NCBI GenBank assembly: GCA_947179485.1
Contig: OX359249.1
Coordinates: forward strand, 9,734,001-9,798,000
Length of the DNA stretch: 64,000 bases
DNA from: Allacma fusca
Lineage: Eukaryota; Arthropoda; Collembola; Symphypleona; Sminthuridae
Direction of reading: 5' to 3'
Shown: one piece after another, positions 39,936 through 52,488 of the stretch
Layout: every line of letters begins with the position of its first letter
How positions within the stretch are numbered: position 1 is the first letter of the stretch
Program-made: the position numbers and the translations under genes
The notes under the pieces: generated by a model
What the model was told of the DNA's origin: nothing
Databases searched by the model: none
The model's input: the letters and a program-made list of their open reading frames with translations, nothing else

Positions 39936-40899
39936 CACACTTTATCAATGTAAATGCTATTTAAAATGTAATACTTGAGTCCTTATGTGTTCTCCGATTA
40001 ATTATGGGTATGTACATAAGAGTAGTAAATTTGGTGTACATACTGATGCCTGGATTTAATGTCAGAGTAACATTGTGATGCTTATTACAATTCGGAGGGG
40101 GAGATAAAAAATAGAGTAAAAAATGAAATATCAACCGATTAATTATCATGGATGGAGATACATACATATGTAGATACATACATAGGTACATACATATATA
40201 CATACACGGACCCCCTCCACTACAGATCGACTCTTATGCTTACACATTCCTTGATCCTTGTCTCCTGATAGTTTTAATTTGGTCCGCTATTTATCCCACC
40301 TTTAAACTCACAATGCTCACAATGAAGGTAACACTTCCTCAAGCATCAGTCCTCATTTAATTTTCGTTTACTTTACAGTCACTGCAATTTGACTGTGACC
40401 CCTTGTGCGGGGGGGTCTTGCTCTGAGGGACCAGGAATATTTCCTCAATAGGGGCAAATACAACTGAGCACGTAATTCCTCTTTACCACAGATTAATTTT
40501 TTCTCATCGTCAGAGCTCTGCTATTATAAAAGAGTTGCGTACAAATTGTGTAACTTCTATGGGGTTGCGCTTATACAAACCGTAGACTGTAGTAATTACA
40601 TATGTATCTACACATTATTGAGCTTAAGGTATAGATTCCTTTGCATAATCTATTTTCTGGTAAAAGTTTGCCCCTTCCTTGCTCTCGTGTACCTTTTTGG
40701 GTTGGAATTTCTCTCCGATGAGGAATTTCTACTGAATTTAATACATATCAAATATGAATTATTATCTTTTGTTATTTTTTATAGTCAATCCTAAGATTTT
40801 TATAATTTCATAATTAAGACATTTCCTCTTCAAAATTGATGCCCTTCAACGAAAGGATTTCACTTATTATTAGGATCAGAGGGAAGATCAAACAGGATC

Positions 40900-41215
40900 A
40901 ATGGAGTTGTACATTGGAAATGACTCCCGTCAAAATGTACAGGTTCATCAATGGATTGATTACCTCAAAGCCGACGACCGTCCAAACGGTTCTTAGCAGA
41001 TGTTCTCTGGTCTCGGGAAATAAAAAAGCCGATTAATAGATATGTTAAGTGTCTTAGGAATTTGATTGAAAGGTAGAAAGCATGGATGAACCGGAATTTC
41101 AAAATTACGGGAAAGCATTCTAACATTCTTGAGGCTGAATTCAATTTTAGAGACCTGAGATTGAAATCTTCTCAAATTCAAGTAAGGACTGCCCCAGCAG
41201 CTGTCCCAGCGTTAC
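40900..41215 (+). pseudogene. possible remnant of a transposase-like frame (weak)
   Basis: One forward frame, broken by a stop, reads as basic helix-rich protein. It ends with a segment like FRDLRLKSSQIQVRTA that recalls the DLxLKxYxxQ stretch after the Tc1-like transposase DNA-binding domain. No catalytic acidic triad and no inverted repeats are visible. The assignment is tentative. Confidence 0.2.
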
Positions 41216-43903
41216 AGAGCTAGTTCTTTAACTGCTTTTCATTCCAATTGAAATTATTACATACAATAGAATATTATTTGCAGTTATTATCTATTAGTAT
41301 TGATTTTTTATGAGCTATTTTTTTGCTTTTGTTTTTTTTCGACACAGCCCATTGAATGAAGGGGCTTTAGAATTTTATGGGATTTACAAGAAATCCTCCG
41401 AGCCTTTGATTTGTTCGAAGAATATTCCAGAAATGAAGATTTTAAGATCCTCAATGTAATCAAATAAATGTTTTACGTGGATTTTACGAGCCAAAATGTA
41501 CGAATGGTACAAGACAGCAGAATATAGTAGATATAACTATTGCTGAAAATTAGCCCCGTAGAAAATACGGAACGTACAAAATATGAAAACTAAAATCGGA
41601 CTCAAGGGAAATACTGTACGTCCAGAAATTATTTGTCTCTATGAACAGCATCTTTAGTGAGGGTGTCCCTTATAACAAGAGTTACTCTTGTCTGTCCGGT
41701 ATATATAATTAGCATAGTAGTACAAGAGAATATTTTTCATTTGTATCTTAGAAAACGCTCTTAAAAGGGGTCCCTTAAAGAGAGTGCACTGTAGACTCAT
41801 GAAGTGTAGAATGTCCATTGTGAGGTGACAAATTAAGTATTTCCTTCTAATACAATAAATCGTAACAAACGTTCACAATACAACCTCCATTTCTTGACAT
41901 TTACTCGACAGCTCTTCTTAGGCTACAGTTAAAAACACTGCCGAGATTGACACGTGCAAAGGACAATCCCAGGAATATTTTTTCAAACTCTGTCAAGAAC
42001 TAATTTTTTAAATCATTTAATTAATAGTTACAATAGCTCAATACACAAACCAGTATTTCTCTGACAAATCCTTTTATTTTATAAAATAAATTATTGTTGC
42101 CTTTTCAGACTAAACAGGACGTAGGACAATCCCTCAGCAGGGGTAGTTAAATTTTATATTAACCATACAAGGGAATCAAGGGGAACTACAGTAGTAAGAG
42201 AAAAATTGAATTTGAAAAATTAAAATTACAAAATTAAATGTACAAAAATTGAATTCGACAAATTAAAATTACAAAATTAAATGTACAAAAATTAAATTTA
42301 TTCAATATTTAGGGGGAAAGATTGATTTGCAATGGACGGTGTAGTTTATAGCTGCTGCCTGTGGTCACTAGAATTTTTTATGATTGTTGTATTACTCGAC
42401 ATTGCTTTAATATCTGCGGCGATTAATACCGTGATGGAATTTTATTTGTTCAGATCTATTTTTTTACAATAAACGTCATAAATGATTCCCGTAGATTTCC
42501 TCCATACTCAGCAATCGGAGGAATGTTAAACCCCGAATGTAACCCGTAGTAAGCAATCCATTGTCGATGGAAACGATTTTGTCCTTATATTTTTTTTATA
42601 CAGTAGTTATTACAAACTAAAGTGGCCTAGTTGAATCAAATTTATTGCTTTTCTGGGATGCAGCTTCTGAAGAAATTTTCTCCGGACAAATAACTCAATA
42701 CTAAAGGTAACAAATTCTTGGAGCGGTCAAATTTAAATATACATCTCTTTTCAAATCTGAAAATTTTGTCACGCTGTCATAAAAGTACTCTCTAAATTAT
42801 TTTACTTCAGTAAAATTTAATTTTTTAAAGGATTAGTACAGTCTGAGAAGAAATGTAAATTTATTAATTATAATTTGAAAACAAGACAGGAATAGACAAT
42901 ATAAGATGGTCCTCCAATGTTAATTTATGCGAAGGGAAAGTAATTTAAGAAGAAAGCAGTTCACAATATTTGAAGGGTATTTGATTTGACTTTTTCCCTT
43001 TTGTAGAGAACTAACCAGAGCTGGATGTTGTAATTTTGTAAATAACTCCCGATTACTGTGGAAGTCCCCAAGTCGTTTTTTTATTCCCAACCTCAGAGGT
43101 CTCTTCTTCTCGAACTACATCCTGGAAAAGAAGTCATAACTGAGACGGGGAGAATTAGTGAAAGTCATAGAGTTTTGTTAAGGATCCAATACTTGGAACA
43201 ATTTGAATGATTTGAGTGTGTACCATCAGTGAAAGATAGTGTCAGCCAGGATTTCAGCTGGTGTATCTGAGGGAGCCAAAGGATTGAAGAGCTTTAGGTA
43301 AAACTATTAGTCATGGATTAGAACTGAAAGAGCTTTTTTAAGGGATAAAAAGAGAGGAGAGTTAGACTGAAAGAAGAAAAATCAGTATTGAGTATTGAAC
43401 AAGTGTTTAGTCTGGATGAAACTGACGAATGAAATAATTGCTGTCAAATTTTAGAATGGAGGGTGTGGTTTCAACCAAATTTCGTCACGGTCTGGATGGA
43501 CAAACTGCCTCAGTCTCCTAACCAATTGGTATGTGTTTACAGGCTTCCCCTACTACATATTGACATGGGTCTCTCCCCACCTTATACCAACATACGTCCA
43601 CACTCACGGAGGAGAACGGATGGATTGCAGACTGATCGAGTGAAAAACTATCGTGACCAAATGCTAAGAAGGCAATAATAAGGAGTTGAACAGTAGCAGG
43701 AATTGGGCAGAGGATGGTCAGCAGGGGGCTCATTCTAGATGACGATTTTTGTGCCAAGATGTGGAGAGGGCCCTTTTGTAGTGTTCAAAGAAGGGACGCC
43801 ATTGTCGTTTTTTTTTGTATTCCACTCATTCCCCACTTCATGTCCGTAGTCCTTCATGCCTAGATTCGTCCAAATAACTGGAGAGCATTGCCATCTTTTC
43901 ATA
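41216..43903. other. AT-rich gene-poor stretch
   Basis: The 43-bp repeat at 42200-42300 and dispersed-repeat-like fragments near 41640-41800. No coding signal. Confidence 0.55.
42200..42300. repeat. 43-bp AT-rich direct repeat, about 2.3 copies
   Basis: The segment AAATTAAAATTACAAAATTA followed by AATGTACAAAAATT is repeated almost exactly. Confidence 0.85.
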
Positions 43904-44066
43904 TTTCTCAAGTCCAGCCTTACATAGATACTTCTCAAGACCAACTCCACAAATACATACTTCTCAAGACCAACTCTACAAATACTATTTCTCAAGTCCA
44001 ACCCTACATATCTATTTCTCAAGACCAATGTATATCTCGGAGTAGGTCCCTATTTCTCAACTCCAG
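43904..44066. repeat. 27-29 bp tandem repeat, about five copies
   Basis: Units start TTCTCAAGACCAACTC or TTCTCAAGTCCAACCC, followed by TACAAATA-like sequence. The last unit is longer and diverged. The array produces an artificial decapeptide-repeat frame on the minus strand (43735-44028). Confidence 0.85.
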
Positions 44067-44526
44067 GAGTACTGACTACTGGCGAGCGTGTAAGGTATTG
44101 AAATCGTAAGAGCATCCCAGTGTCCACATGTGGAAGGGTTTTTTTTTATCACTGGATTTAGCGACCGGTAAACAGACAGTGGCAGGAGCACAATATACGA
44201 ATTACAATGCACAATAATACAATATAAGAAGACTACACTAGTAGGATTGCACAATGCTCAAGTTGCAACCTACAATGTACCAAGTCACAGTGCACAATAT
44301 AAAAATACAATGTACGAAGTAATACACATTTTGATTGTGAATGTACAAGTTTTTCTCTTTTCTTGTGCTCTGTACTGTGGTGTGTGCACGTACCTGTAGT
44401 GGGGAATGGAGCAAGAATGTTGTATAGAATGCTGGAACTTTTTTCTGGATCAAACTTTTAATACGGCATAATAATAGTAATAAGTGAGAGACGAAGGGAA
44501 GGAAGAGGATATAAAAAGGCAGGAGA

Positions 44527-44531
<5 letters not shown>

Positions 44532-44576
<45 letters not shown>

Positions 44577-44599
44577 AGAGAGAGAGAGAGAGAAAGAGG
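44532..44599. repeat. (GA)n microsatellite
   Basis: GA run with one GAAAAGA interruption. Confidence 0.95.
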
Positions 44600-45149
44600 A
44601 GGAGGTGTGCAAGTCAGTGTGGATCTATTATCGAGGCTCTATTACTTCCCCAGCAGGACTCTGATCAAACATGTACGAGTGGTTTGGCATGTGCATTGCC
44701 CTATGAACACCCTCATTACTCCTACCTGTCTCGTTACACTTTGATTAATTTTCAATTGTTGAAGGTGATTAATTAGAAGAAGTCAGCGCGAAAATCTCAT
44801 CAAGGCGACAACTACCTTCCTATTGTCTGCTCTTTGATTAGGAGCATTTTTTCCTCGCTCGCCTTCTACACCTCTCTCATTCTTCTCGATGAACTGAAGA
44901 TCATGTTTTGTTGTTAAGAGCAAACAATGCCACAACAAGACGAGTGAACACAAGAGAAGCCTTTCGCTTCCCCTGTCCATCATAATACATTCTTGCGGAG
45001 AGTCAAGTATTGACGAAGAAATAAAGTATGACTTGAGCATTGTAACCATTACTCTCTCGGGCCTACCTTAATCAGACCCTAGGAAATTAAGTAGAAAAAT
45101 GACAAGGACTTTGTACAGCTAACGCTTTCAGAGCGTACTAATCGTTTTA

Positions 45150-45210
45150 GAGAGAGAGAGAGAGAGGGAGAGAGAGAGAGGGAGAGAGAGAGAGAGAGAG
45201 AAAGAAAGAA
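45150..45210. repeat. (GA)n microsatellite with GGGA interruptions
   Basis: GA-rich run interrupted three times by GGG or AAAG. Confidence 0.95.
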
Positions 45211-46439
45211 GACAACAACTCACATTATATTATACAAAATTACTTTAAATGGAAGGAAGCCTTTCAGATTCCTCAGTTAGTAAACAAAACAAGGCGCTCA
45301 TTCATTCCCATTGTTTGACACTTCGATCATCATCAATACCGTAGTAGGGTGTGCGTACAGTTCACTCATCTGTAAACGTCCATCGTCTTTTATTTTATTA
45401 TATTAAAAAAACAACGAGACAATGCCATGGCTACGCTTCCACCACTATTTATTTTCTAACCACCAGGCCATGGGATGGCCATTCAGAGTTTTTTCCCTAT
45501 GTTCATTCTGTCTGACCATAAGCTCCTTGGGATGGATAATGTACATAAGATGGGACACTATATCCGTCTATAATAATTATTATTACCACACATGCATCCA
45601 TCCCCAACTCCCTGACATGGCAGATCCCGAAACCCAGGAAAAAGTTAGGTTGGAGGAGAAGGCAAGTAATTTCCTTCCAACACCTGAACTCATGTCTCTT
45701 GTCTTTATGGATAGAGAAAACAGCTCAGAGGTGTTTATGTGTGACGAGAGCGAGAAGTTTCAAAGACGTTACCCTCTTCATACCACCCTGAGTTTCCTAT
45801 GCAAAAAAAAACATAGCCGTGGATAATTCCAGTAAACTGACAGGTAGCCATGAAGGAGTCAAGTCAACCTGTGAAGAGCTCCAAGTAGCAAAATAAACTT
45901 TCCATTCTGTCAGGCCCCATAGGTAACTTCCCCCCTTAACTAATTCCTATATCTATAGTTTTTAATAACAATCCTCTCTGTTTCTTTTACCAATAGAGCC
46001 CTTCCTTAATTTATACCCATATGAAATATATATATAATGAAACGATTCCGAGGGAACTTCCCATAGATACTACTGGCGATACCTACCACACACGGCTGTA
46101 TTATAAATAACTATCGAAGACACGCTTGGAGTCAAAAGTATCCGCTAAATAAATGGAGAAATATTTAAAAAGTCTGCAAGGTGCAACCTTTCAATTCCCC
46201 TGCCACCGAATCCCGTGTATCCTTATACGTAAGGGAGTGTTGGGATCTTATCAGGATAAACACCTGTCCTGCCCGTCCATCTCACGAACTTTCGGTCTTT
46301 CCTCTGTCCGAGTTTTTTTTTTCTCTGCATACAAAACCATACCCCTCCATTGTTTCTGATAGCGCATTTTCATTTCTTCCTCAATAAAAATACCTGGAAT
46401 GGATAAGTATAGAAATATAAATTTTAAATATTCTCACAC

Positions 46440-46471
<32 letters not shown>

Positions 46472-46479
46472 ATCAACAA
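46440..46479. repeat. (CAA/CAG)n trinucleotide tract
   Basis: About 13 CAA, CAG or CAT triplets. There is no surrounding long open frame to suggest a coding Gln tract. Confidence 0.8.
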
Positions 46480-48059
46480 TAAAAACAGCCTCAGAACAAG
46501 TCCCAAGAGTTATATGAACATCTTGGGAAAAATTATTCTTCCCGCCTTAGTACACATGTAACCAGACGCACACTTCTCCGATACATCATAGAGCAGGCGG
46601 ACTTGACTTGGTCACACAGATAGATTCCTTGTTCGAACATTTCAGCCGTCATCGTGTGTACAAGGTGAAGGAGGCTCGTGCCTGCCCACTCCTGCATCCA
46701 AATCACTCTCAAGAAACTTGTTATATAAGGGGGGACGAGGACTGGGACGATCCTTGCATGGCAATATGCTCTAGTCTGTTCACAAACCGAAGAGTAGATT
46801 TTTTTATCTATTTTCCAACCACCTGCTGATTTCGGAAGCATTCACCATTTCTTGAGGAGACCGAGTAGACAGACTGCCTTGGAAGGAGGAACGCTATCAG
46901 GATTCCTTTTTTTTTTACCAAACTTGGAATTCCCTTATCAAATCGCACCTAAGGATAATCATTATAATTATTCCAGATATTGCAACCAGATAGTACATTC
47001 GCATTCCAATAATCTCAACAGCTTGCGCCCAAGCTCTTCGTTGTACCATTCCTTCCAATGGTATTTACTGTGTCTGCAATTTTTATTGTGGAGGCTTCCT
47101 CAGGTCCCCGCCTATACATATGGACAAGCCTCATACACTCAGGCTAGTCCATATAGCCTCATGGGATATCTCTCCTAACTTTATCCTAACTTTACTACCT
47201 CCAATCTCTCCAAGTGTTGAGCAGGGAACAACAATAGCATAGGGAAATAAATATTTTCTGGGCATAAAACCAAAGAGCTTTACGTAATTACATCCAGGTG
47301 CATGTCTAGCTATACGTCCCTGAAAAATTTATATAAAGTAGTGCGGAAACTTGTGAATGCATGCGTTCGTCCATACAAACGTCGTACAAATCTACAGCCG
47401 TCCCTATGAATTGCTCAAGTCGACGTTCCAATTGGTTATAGTTGTAAATAGAATCAGATAATCTCCATAGGATTTCTGCTACTACTACTACTAGGGGCCA
47501 TTGTGAATCTTTGAAGATATACTTTTATATTACAGTATTATACTCTCCTGATTACCGGCATAGATTATACAGAGCGAGTCTCACAACTCCAGAGGCTCTG
47601 GTGGGGATATTGGTAGTGGCAATAATTCTAATTTCAAAGATAACAATAACAGTGAATAAGTGTGGCATAAGGGTGGGGAGTAAATGAATCAAGGAGTAAA
47701 ATCATCTGGAGATTGATAAGGATCGGATGTATTGGGAATTATTACGCGAGTCCAATTCCATTATTTCCCTTGGGAGGAGGAGAGTGCACTCAATAATAAA
47801 GAAGGCAGTGGACACTCTTTATAGGAGCACCCCGCAAAAATTCTGTATCTTGGAATGCTCTTATGCCAGGAATGAATTTAGCAGGAGGGTGAATGGGACT
47901 GGGTCCAAATATAATTATATGACTACCCCCAAGAAAAAAAATCTTTAAGGGGTCTCCCTCCAGACTGAGAGCAGACTGTAGTATCTACATATTGACATAA
48001 CTCAAAGAGCAGGAGTTAATTTCATATTCGTATCAGCTCCCCCCATCCACCTCAATGGT

Positions 48060-48124
48060 CTACGTCGGAGTGGCGGACGGACAGTGCTGATGCTTGTTGT
48101 TGTTGAAGCTCGTCCATTTAGTGA
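48060..48124 (-). CDS. possible terminal coding exon of the eyegone-like gene (weak candidate)
   Basis: On the minus strand a pyrimidine-rich stretch ends in TTTACATAG at 48125-48126. The next 65 nt are in the phase needed by the exon D donor. They give a 20-residue tail rich in Asn, His, Thr and Pro (LTKWTSFNNNKHQHCPSATP then Thr) and stop at TAG. Short frames of this kind occur by chance, and I do not recall a conserved Eyegone C-terminus that would confirm it. Splicing from exon D would need an intron of about 4.4 kb. Confidence 0.15.
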
Positions 48125-48560
48125 CTATGTAAACTAATTTTGAATAAAGCAATAAACCCTTAAGAAAGATTTATGGGGAATATAACCTCCGTTTTATTGT
48201 CTACAAAATACAAGCTCTTCAAGACGTTATAAATTTGTTTGGTTATTCATTTATGATAAATGGTGGTGATGAAGCTCGTGTAAAGGCAGGTGTACTTGCA
48301 CACGCTTGAAAAAGTTAACTTACCACAATCCCACACCGTAGGTGCCTTGAATTATTATCGTTCCAACCAATCCAGAAAAAAAATCTCAATGAGAGGGCAA
48401 GTGACGAGAGAACTAGCTCCACCGGAAAAATTAGTCTGAGCTCTCTGATAAGGGACGGACGATGATAGCAAATCTACTCAACTTTACTGGATGAGTGCAA
48501 ATTCATTTTTAATGGAAACAACTTCACCGGCCTGTCATTTTTTTTGTCTCCCCAGCAGCC

Positions 48561-48590
48561 CCTCTCTCTCCCTCTCTCTCTCTCTCTCTT
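48561..48590. repeat. (CT)n tract
   Basis: Interrupted CT run. Confidence 0.9.
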
Positions 48591-49363
48591 CCCTATCACA
48601 TTCTATCAAAACACGTCGAACTTCCGGAGCTCTCTCGCAAATTTGTTCATATTAAGACTAATCCGGTTAGGAGTCGGAGTGGTTTGTCCAAGTTCCACTT
48701 CCAACTTTGAAACTACTCTCTGAGAGGCTCATTTGGCTATAGAGTCATTGGTCACAATTATGGTAACAGGGAGGATAGAGATAAGAGAGTTGGGCCCGAG
48801 CCTCAATCTTGCTAACCAAATGACTCAACTCCTTCAGAGAGACGGAGTTACCTTCCTTTTAATTAGTCCCATAGCATCAACATGTGAGAATTTCCCTCAG
48901 CATAATCACAATAATTACTCAAGTAAATTGTTACAAACATTCTCCCTCCCCATAACAAGAGCCTCCATCATCTAATTTGAGCATATCCCGTAGTATATTG
49001 AACTTATGGACAAGGAAAATTAATACAAATCCTTTTATGACTAAAGGTGATAAGTAGTCTCCAGCTAGTAAAGTCTACGGCTTGTGTGTACAAAATCTCA
49101 GGAGGATCTTCCACAATGGAAAAAAAAATTATATGTGCACATATGCATAAGTAACTATCTACAGTAAAGGGAGAAATCCCTTATGTGGAGTTGGGAAAAA
49201 GGTTGACACTCCATCAACACGTTCGTCTCGTTTTTTTTTACCCATTCACTTGATTGGTATATAGGCTTCACTGCCAAAAGGTTAAATAATCGAAATGGTT
49301 GTAGGTAAAGTTGCACACTTGCTTTGCAATCTTTACGCCTGTTAATGCAAGCACCAGAATTGG

Positions 49364-49374
49364 AAGAGAGAGAG

Positions 49375-49410
<36 letters not shown>
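49364..49410. repeat. compound (GA)n(GT)n(GA)n tract
   Basis: Same GA-GT-GA layout as the tract at 34950-35020. Confidence 0.95.
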
Positions 49411-49412
<2 letters not shown>

Positions 49413-50429
49413 AAAGTCATCTCATTGTCGGTTGACCAGACAAGAAGAACCCAGTGAAGATGGCAAGGGTTAGGTGGGCATCTGTATCTATCTTGTTACT
49501 CAAGGTGATTCGATACGGGTGAAGTAATATAAATTGGAAGGGTTTTACGACCTTTAAAAAATTCAATACGAAAATTTTATGAACGTTATTCCTTGAAATT
49601 CTGGGATTGGCTTCAGAAAGGTACTGATTGGGCGTTCAGAGTACCTTTGATTAAGCTACATGGCATTCCTCCCATAGAGCCAGAGCCCTGGTCGACAAAA
49701 TACCTTGTGAGCTTCTCATCCTCTTGTTGTGAGTTGTGTTGGCTTGAGTGAGCCAAAATACTGACGAAGTAAAATAATTAATTTATATGGTAAAAGTTGA
49801 TAATTCCCAAAAGGATTTGAATGCGAAAGAAAATTGATACTATAGAGAGAAATAGATTTTTTTTTGTCTTCGGAGAAAATTTATTTTTCTTGAATATATG
49901 TATTACAGGATAATGTTGATTATAAGTACGTAATTCTATGGGGGTATATGTTGTAGGTGTCCGCTCTAAGCCCACCAAAGTGACTCGGGGGGGTAGTACA
50001 TAAAACCAACAACAACAAAAAGTTCTTATTACAAATATATATAGTAGATAAGTATTTTAATGACATCAACACATGGACACTGGTAAATGCTTAATAATGT
50101 TACACGGATCTGTCCCTCACAATGTCACAATGCATACTTCCAGTTGTGTGGACTGAAGACACAGGTTGGACATAAGTTTCGTGGTCTTACAGGAAATCAA
50201 TAAATAATCAATTATGTAGGTATTGTAATGGATCTATATGTATTCATATATATGTAGGTATATAAATTAACAACAGTGGTGTACAGGGACTTATCGTACT
50301 TTCCTTACAATTACAGTACAGCGTCTTCTTTCTAATCAGCCGATTTGACCTTCAACACTTTAACATGCATAGGACATATAACTTGGAAACACTCACCCTA
50401 GAGTTAATTATTTGACAAAGCACAAACAG

Positions 50430-50487
50430 ACACACACACACACACACATACACACACACACACACACTCACACATACAGACACACAA
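50430..50487. repeat. (CA)n microsatellite, interrupted
   Basis: CA run with CATACA and ACTCAC interruptions. Confidence 0.95.
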
Positions 50488-50896
50488 TCATACGCCTACT
50501 TGTCCTCAACCCAACACTTCAACATGGTATAGGCTTGTTAATTTCCGCACACTTAGAAAAAAAAGGCGGTAGGACGAAACCTCCTCAACTATATTCTATA
50601 TAGCCAACAACAGTCAAACTAAATTACGACAATTCACTTTTACTGTGGTTAAAGTCCATGCACAAAATGCATCCTATTTACACAATTCCATAATATGTAA
50701 TTACACCTGTATAAAACTTGTCTCCTTGTCAAGTCACCTCGTCTTCACTTTAATGAAGGTAGTAATGTAAGATGTCATCGTAAGTATTATTTTCTCTCAC
50801 GGAATCATCGTGCCGGCAAGAACGACTCAATTTTCATAGTTTACCTATGGATGTATCCGTCCACTCATACACATTCTTCTACACGGGCATACAAAT

Positions 50897-50921
50897 ACAC
50901 ACACACACACACACACACACA
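50897..50921. repeat. short (AC)n tract
   Basis: Pure AC run. Confidence 0.9.
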
Positions 50922-51394
50922 TGCACACGTAATTACTATGCATGACCATCAGAGGTAAAGGGAAATCATATGGGATTAAAATAAATACAAAAAGGTGCTC
51001 CTCTCCTTACAGACTCCTACCACACACATTAGGACATCAGGTGCAGATCATGTGCTCACAAGTTTTTTTTTTTTGAAAAAGTAATTACTGAGTAAATTAT
51101 TTCAAAAATGAGATTTGGCAATAATTTACGAACAGCATCCGAGCCTTACTTTAGATGCCAAAACTAGAGATTACTGCTAAAAATAAAGTCAGTTTATGTT
51201 ACAAAAAAACAAAAGGAACTTTTTGGTCACCGTGAAATCTCGAACTTAATTATAAACCTCAGGGTAGTCAGACACACAAACACACAGGCACACACTTACT
51301 AATCGTAAGTGCTTCACAAACCGTGTAATCTAATAGGTAAGAAATAATCATCATGTGTAGTTCGGCTGGAATAATTTGTAGTTGCAAGCAATTC

Positions 51395-51545
51395 TAATGC
51401 AAAATTTTGAGTAGGAAAAATTGCAGTTCCGAAAATCAGGTTACAACAAAATTCAGTGCCAAAAATCAGGTTACAAAAAATGTCAGTGTCAAAAATCACG
51501 ATGCAAAAATGTCAGTGCAAACAATCTGATTGAAAAAAATGCAAA
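51395..51545. repeat. ~30-bp degenerate tandem repeat
   Basis: Repeats of the type TCAGTGCCAAAAATCAGGTT followed by ACAAAAAATG, with about five copies recognisable. Confidence 0.75.
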
Positions 51546-52022
51546 GGACAAAATTGAAATATAAAAAATTGCTGTGCAATAATATAATAGGAATGCAAAA
51601 TATTTTTGAGAAAAATATTAAATAAATTTCAAAAATATGAAACGCTAGACATAAAAGGGTCTGGAATGAAAGAAAGACTGCTGTACACTTACAAAGTAAT
51701 TATATGTATGTATATATATATATAAATCCAGGAAGTAAAGCATTCTACTTGCTACTTGCTAGTACTGGGATCAAATTTTGAAAAACTAAATCACAAACAC
51801 TATCTCACCGGTTTGGAGTACAGACCCCGGGAAATAAGAGGAAGTAGTAAGATTATAACAAATGTAATTATTTCTATTGTACATAATTTAACACATACTT
51901 TGAAATTAAAGATGCCCTCATCATCGAGCCGTATGCAGTGCTCTGAGACAGGGGAGCTGAGAAGCCAGTGAGAATATCATGCTGTGCATGTGTGTCAGTC
52001 CACAGATGTACATACATGAAAG

Positions 52023-52024
<2 letters not shown>

Positions 52025-52074
<50 letters not shown>
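52025..52074. repeat. (GA)n microsatellite, ~420 bp downstream of exon D
   Basis: Pure GA run of about 50 bases. Confidence 0.95.
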
Positions 52075-52078
<4 letters not shown>

Positions 52079-52488
52079 TACCTTGTCGAATTTTGTACTG
52101 ACCGATGTACATAAATTATTGAAGATGGAAGATTGAATCTGTATTCTAAGTTTTCATTGAAGAAATCATGTCTATTGATTGTATTTTTTTTTTCTGAAGA
52201 TAAGTTAGGGGATTTTGACTCCGAGGAATCTACATAGTGGGTATACGAATAACATATATGAAAAACTGTGCGGAACAGTGGAGAATTCGTTGCCATAATT
52301 ACTAGTACGTTATCCTCCTACCGTATGCTCCTTCGTACTGATTGTGAGCGTTAAGGAGAGATATGGTTGATGACTGACTATCTGAGGGTTGATGATACTC
52401 GCTATGAATGAAGACGGAGGGGAGAGATTATATTGATGTGTAAGTGTACAGCGATGATTGATGCCCGATGATTCATGAACCCATGATG

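Larger units (their letters stand above)
44600..52024. other. probable 3' flank of the eyegone-like gene, no firm exon
   Basis: Microsatellites and the array at 51395-51545. The last exon or 3' UTR of the eyegone-like gene could lie here. The only phase-compatible short exon I noted is the weak candidate at 48060-48124. Confidence 0.45.

Noticed and set aside
44238-44612. 124-codon minus-strand frame resembling a membrane protein
   Set aside because: The hydrophobic Leu-Ser part is translation of the (GA)n tract and the rest has no recognisable feature.
45422-45826. 134-codon plus-strand frame
   Set aside because: No domain recognised, the composition changes halfway, and no exon borders are evident.
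51874-52296. 140-codon minus-strand open frame below exon D
   Set aside because: Held open by the (GA)n tract (Ser-Leu run) and unrelated to the eyegone-like exons.
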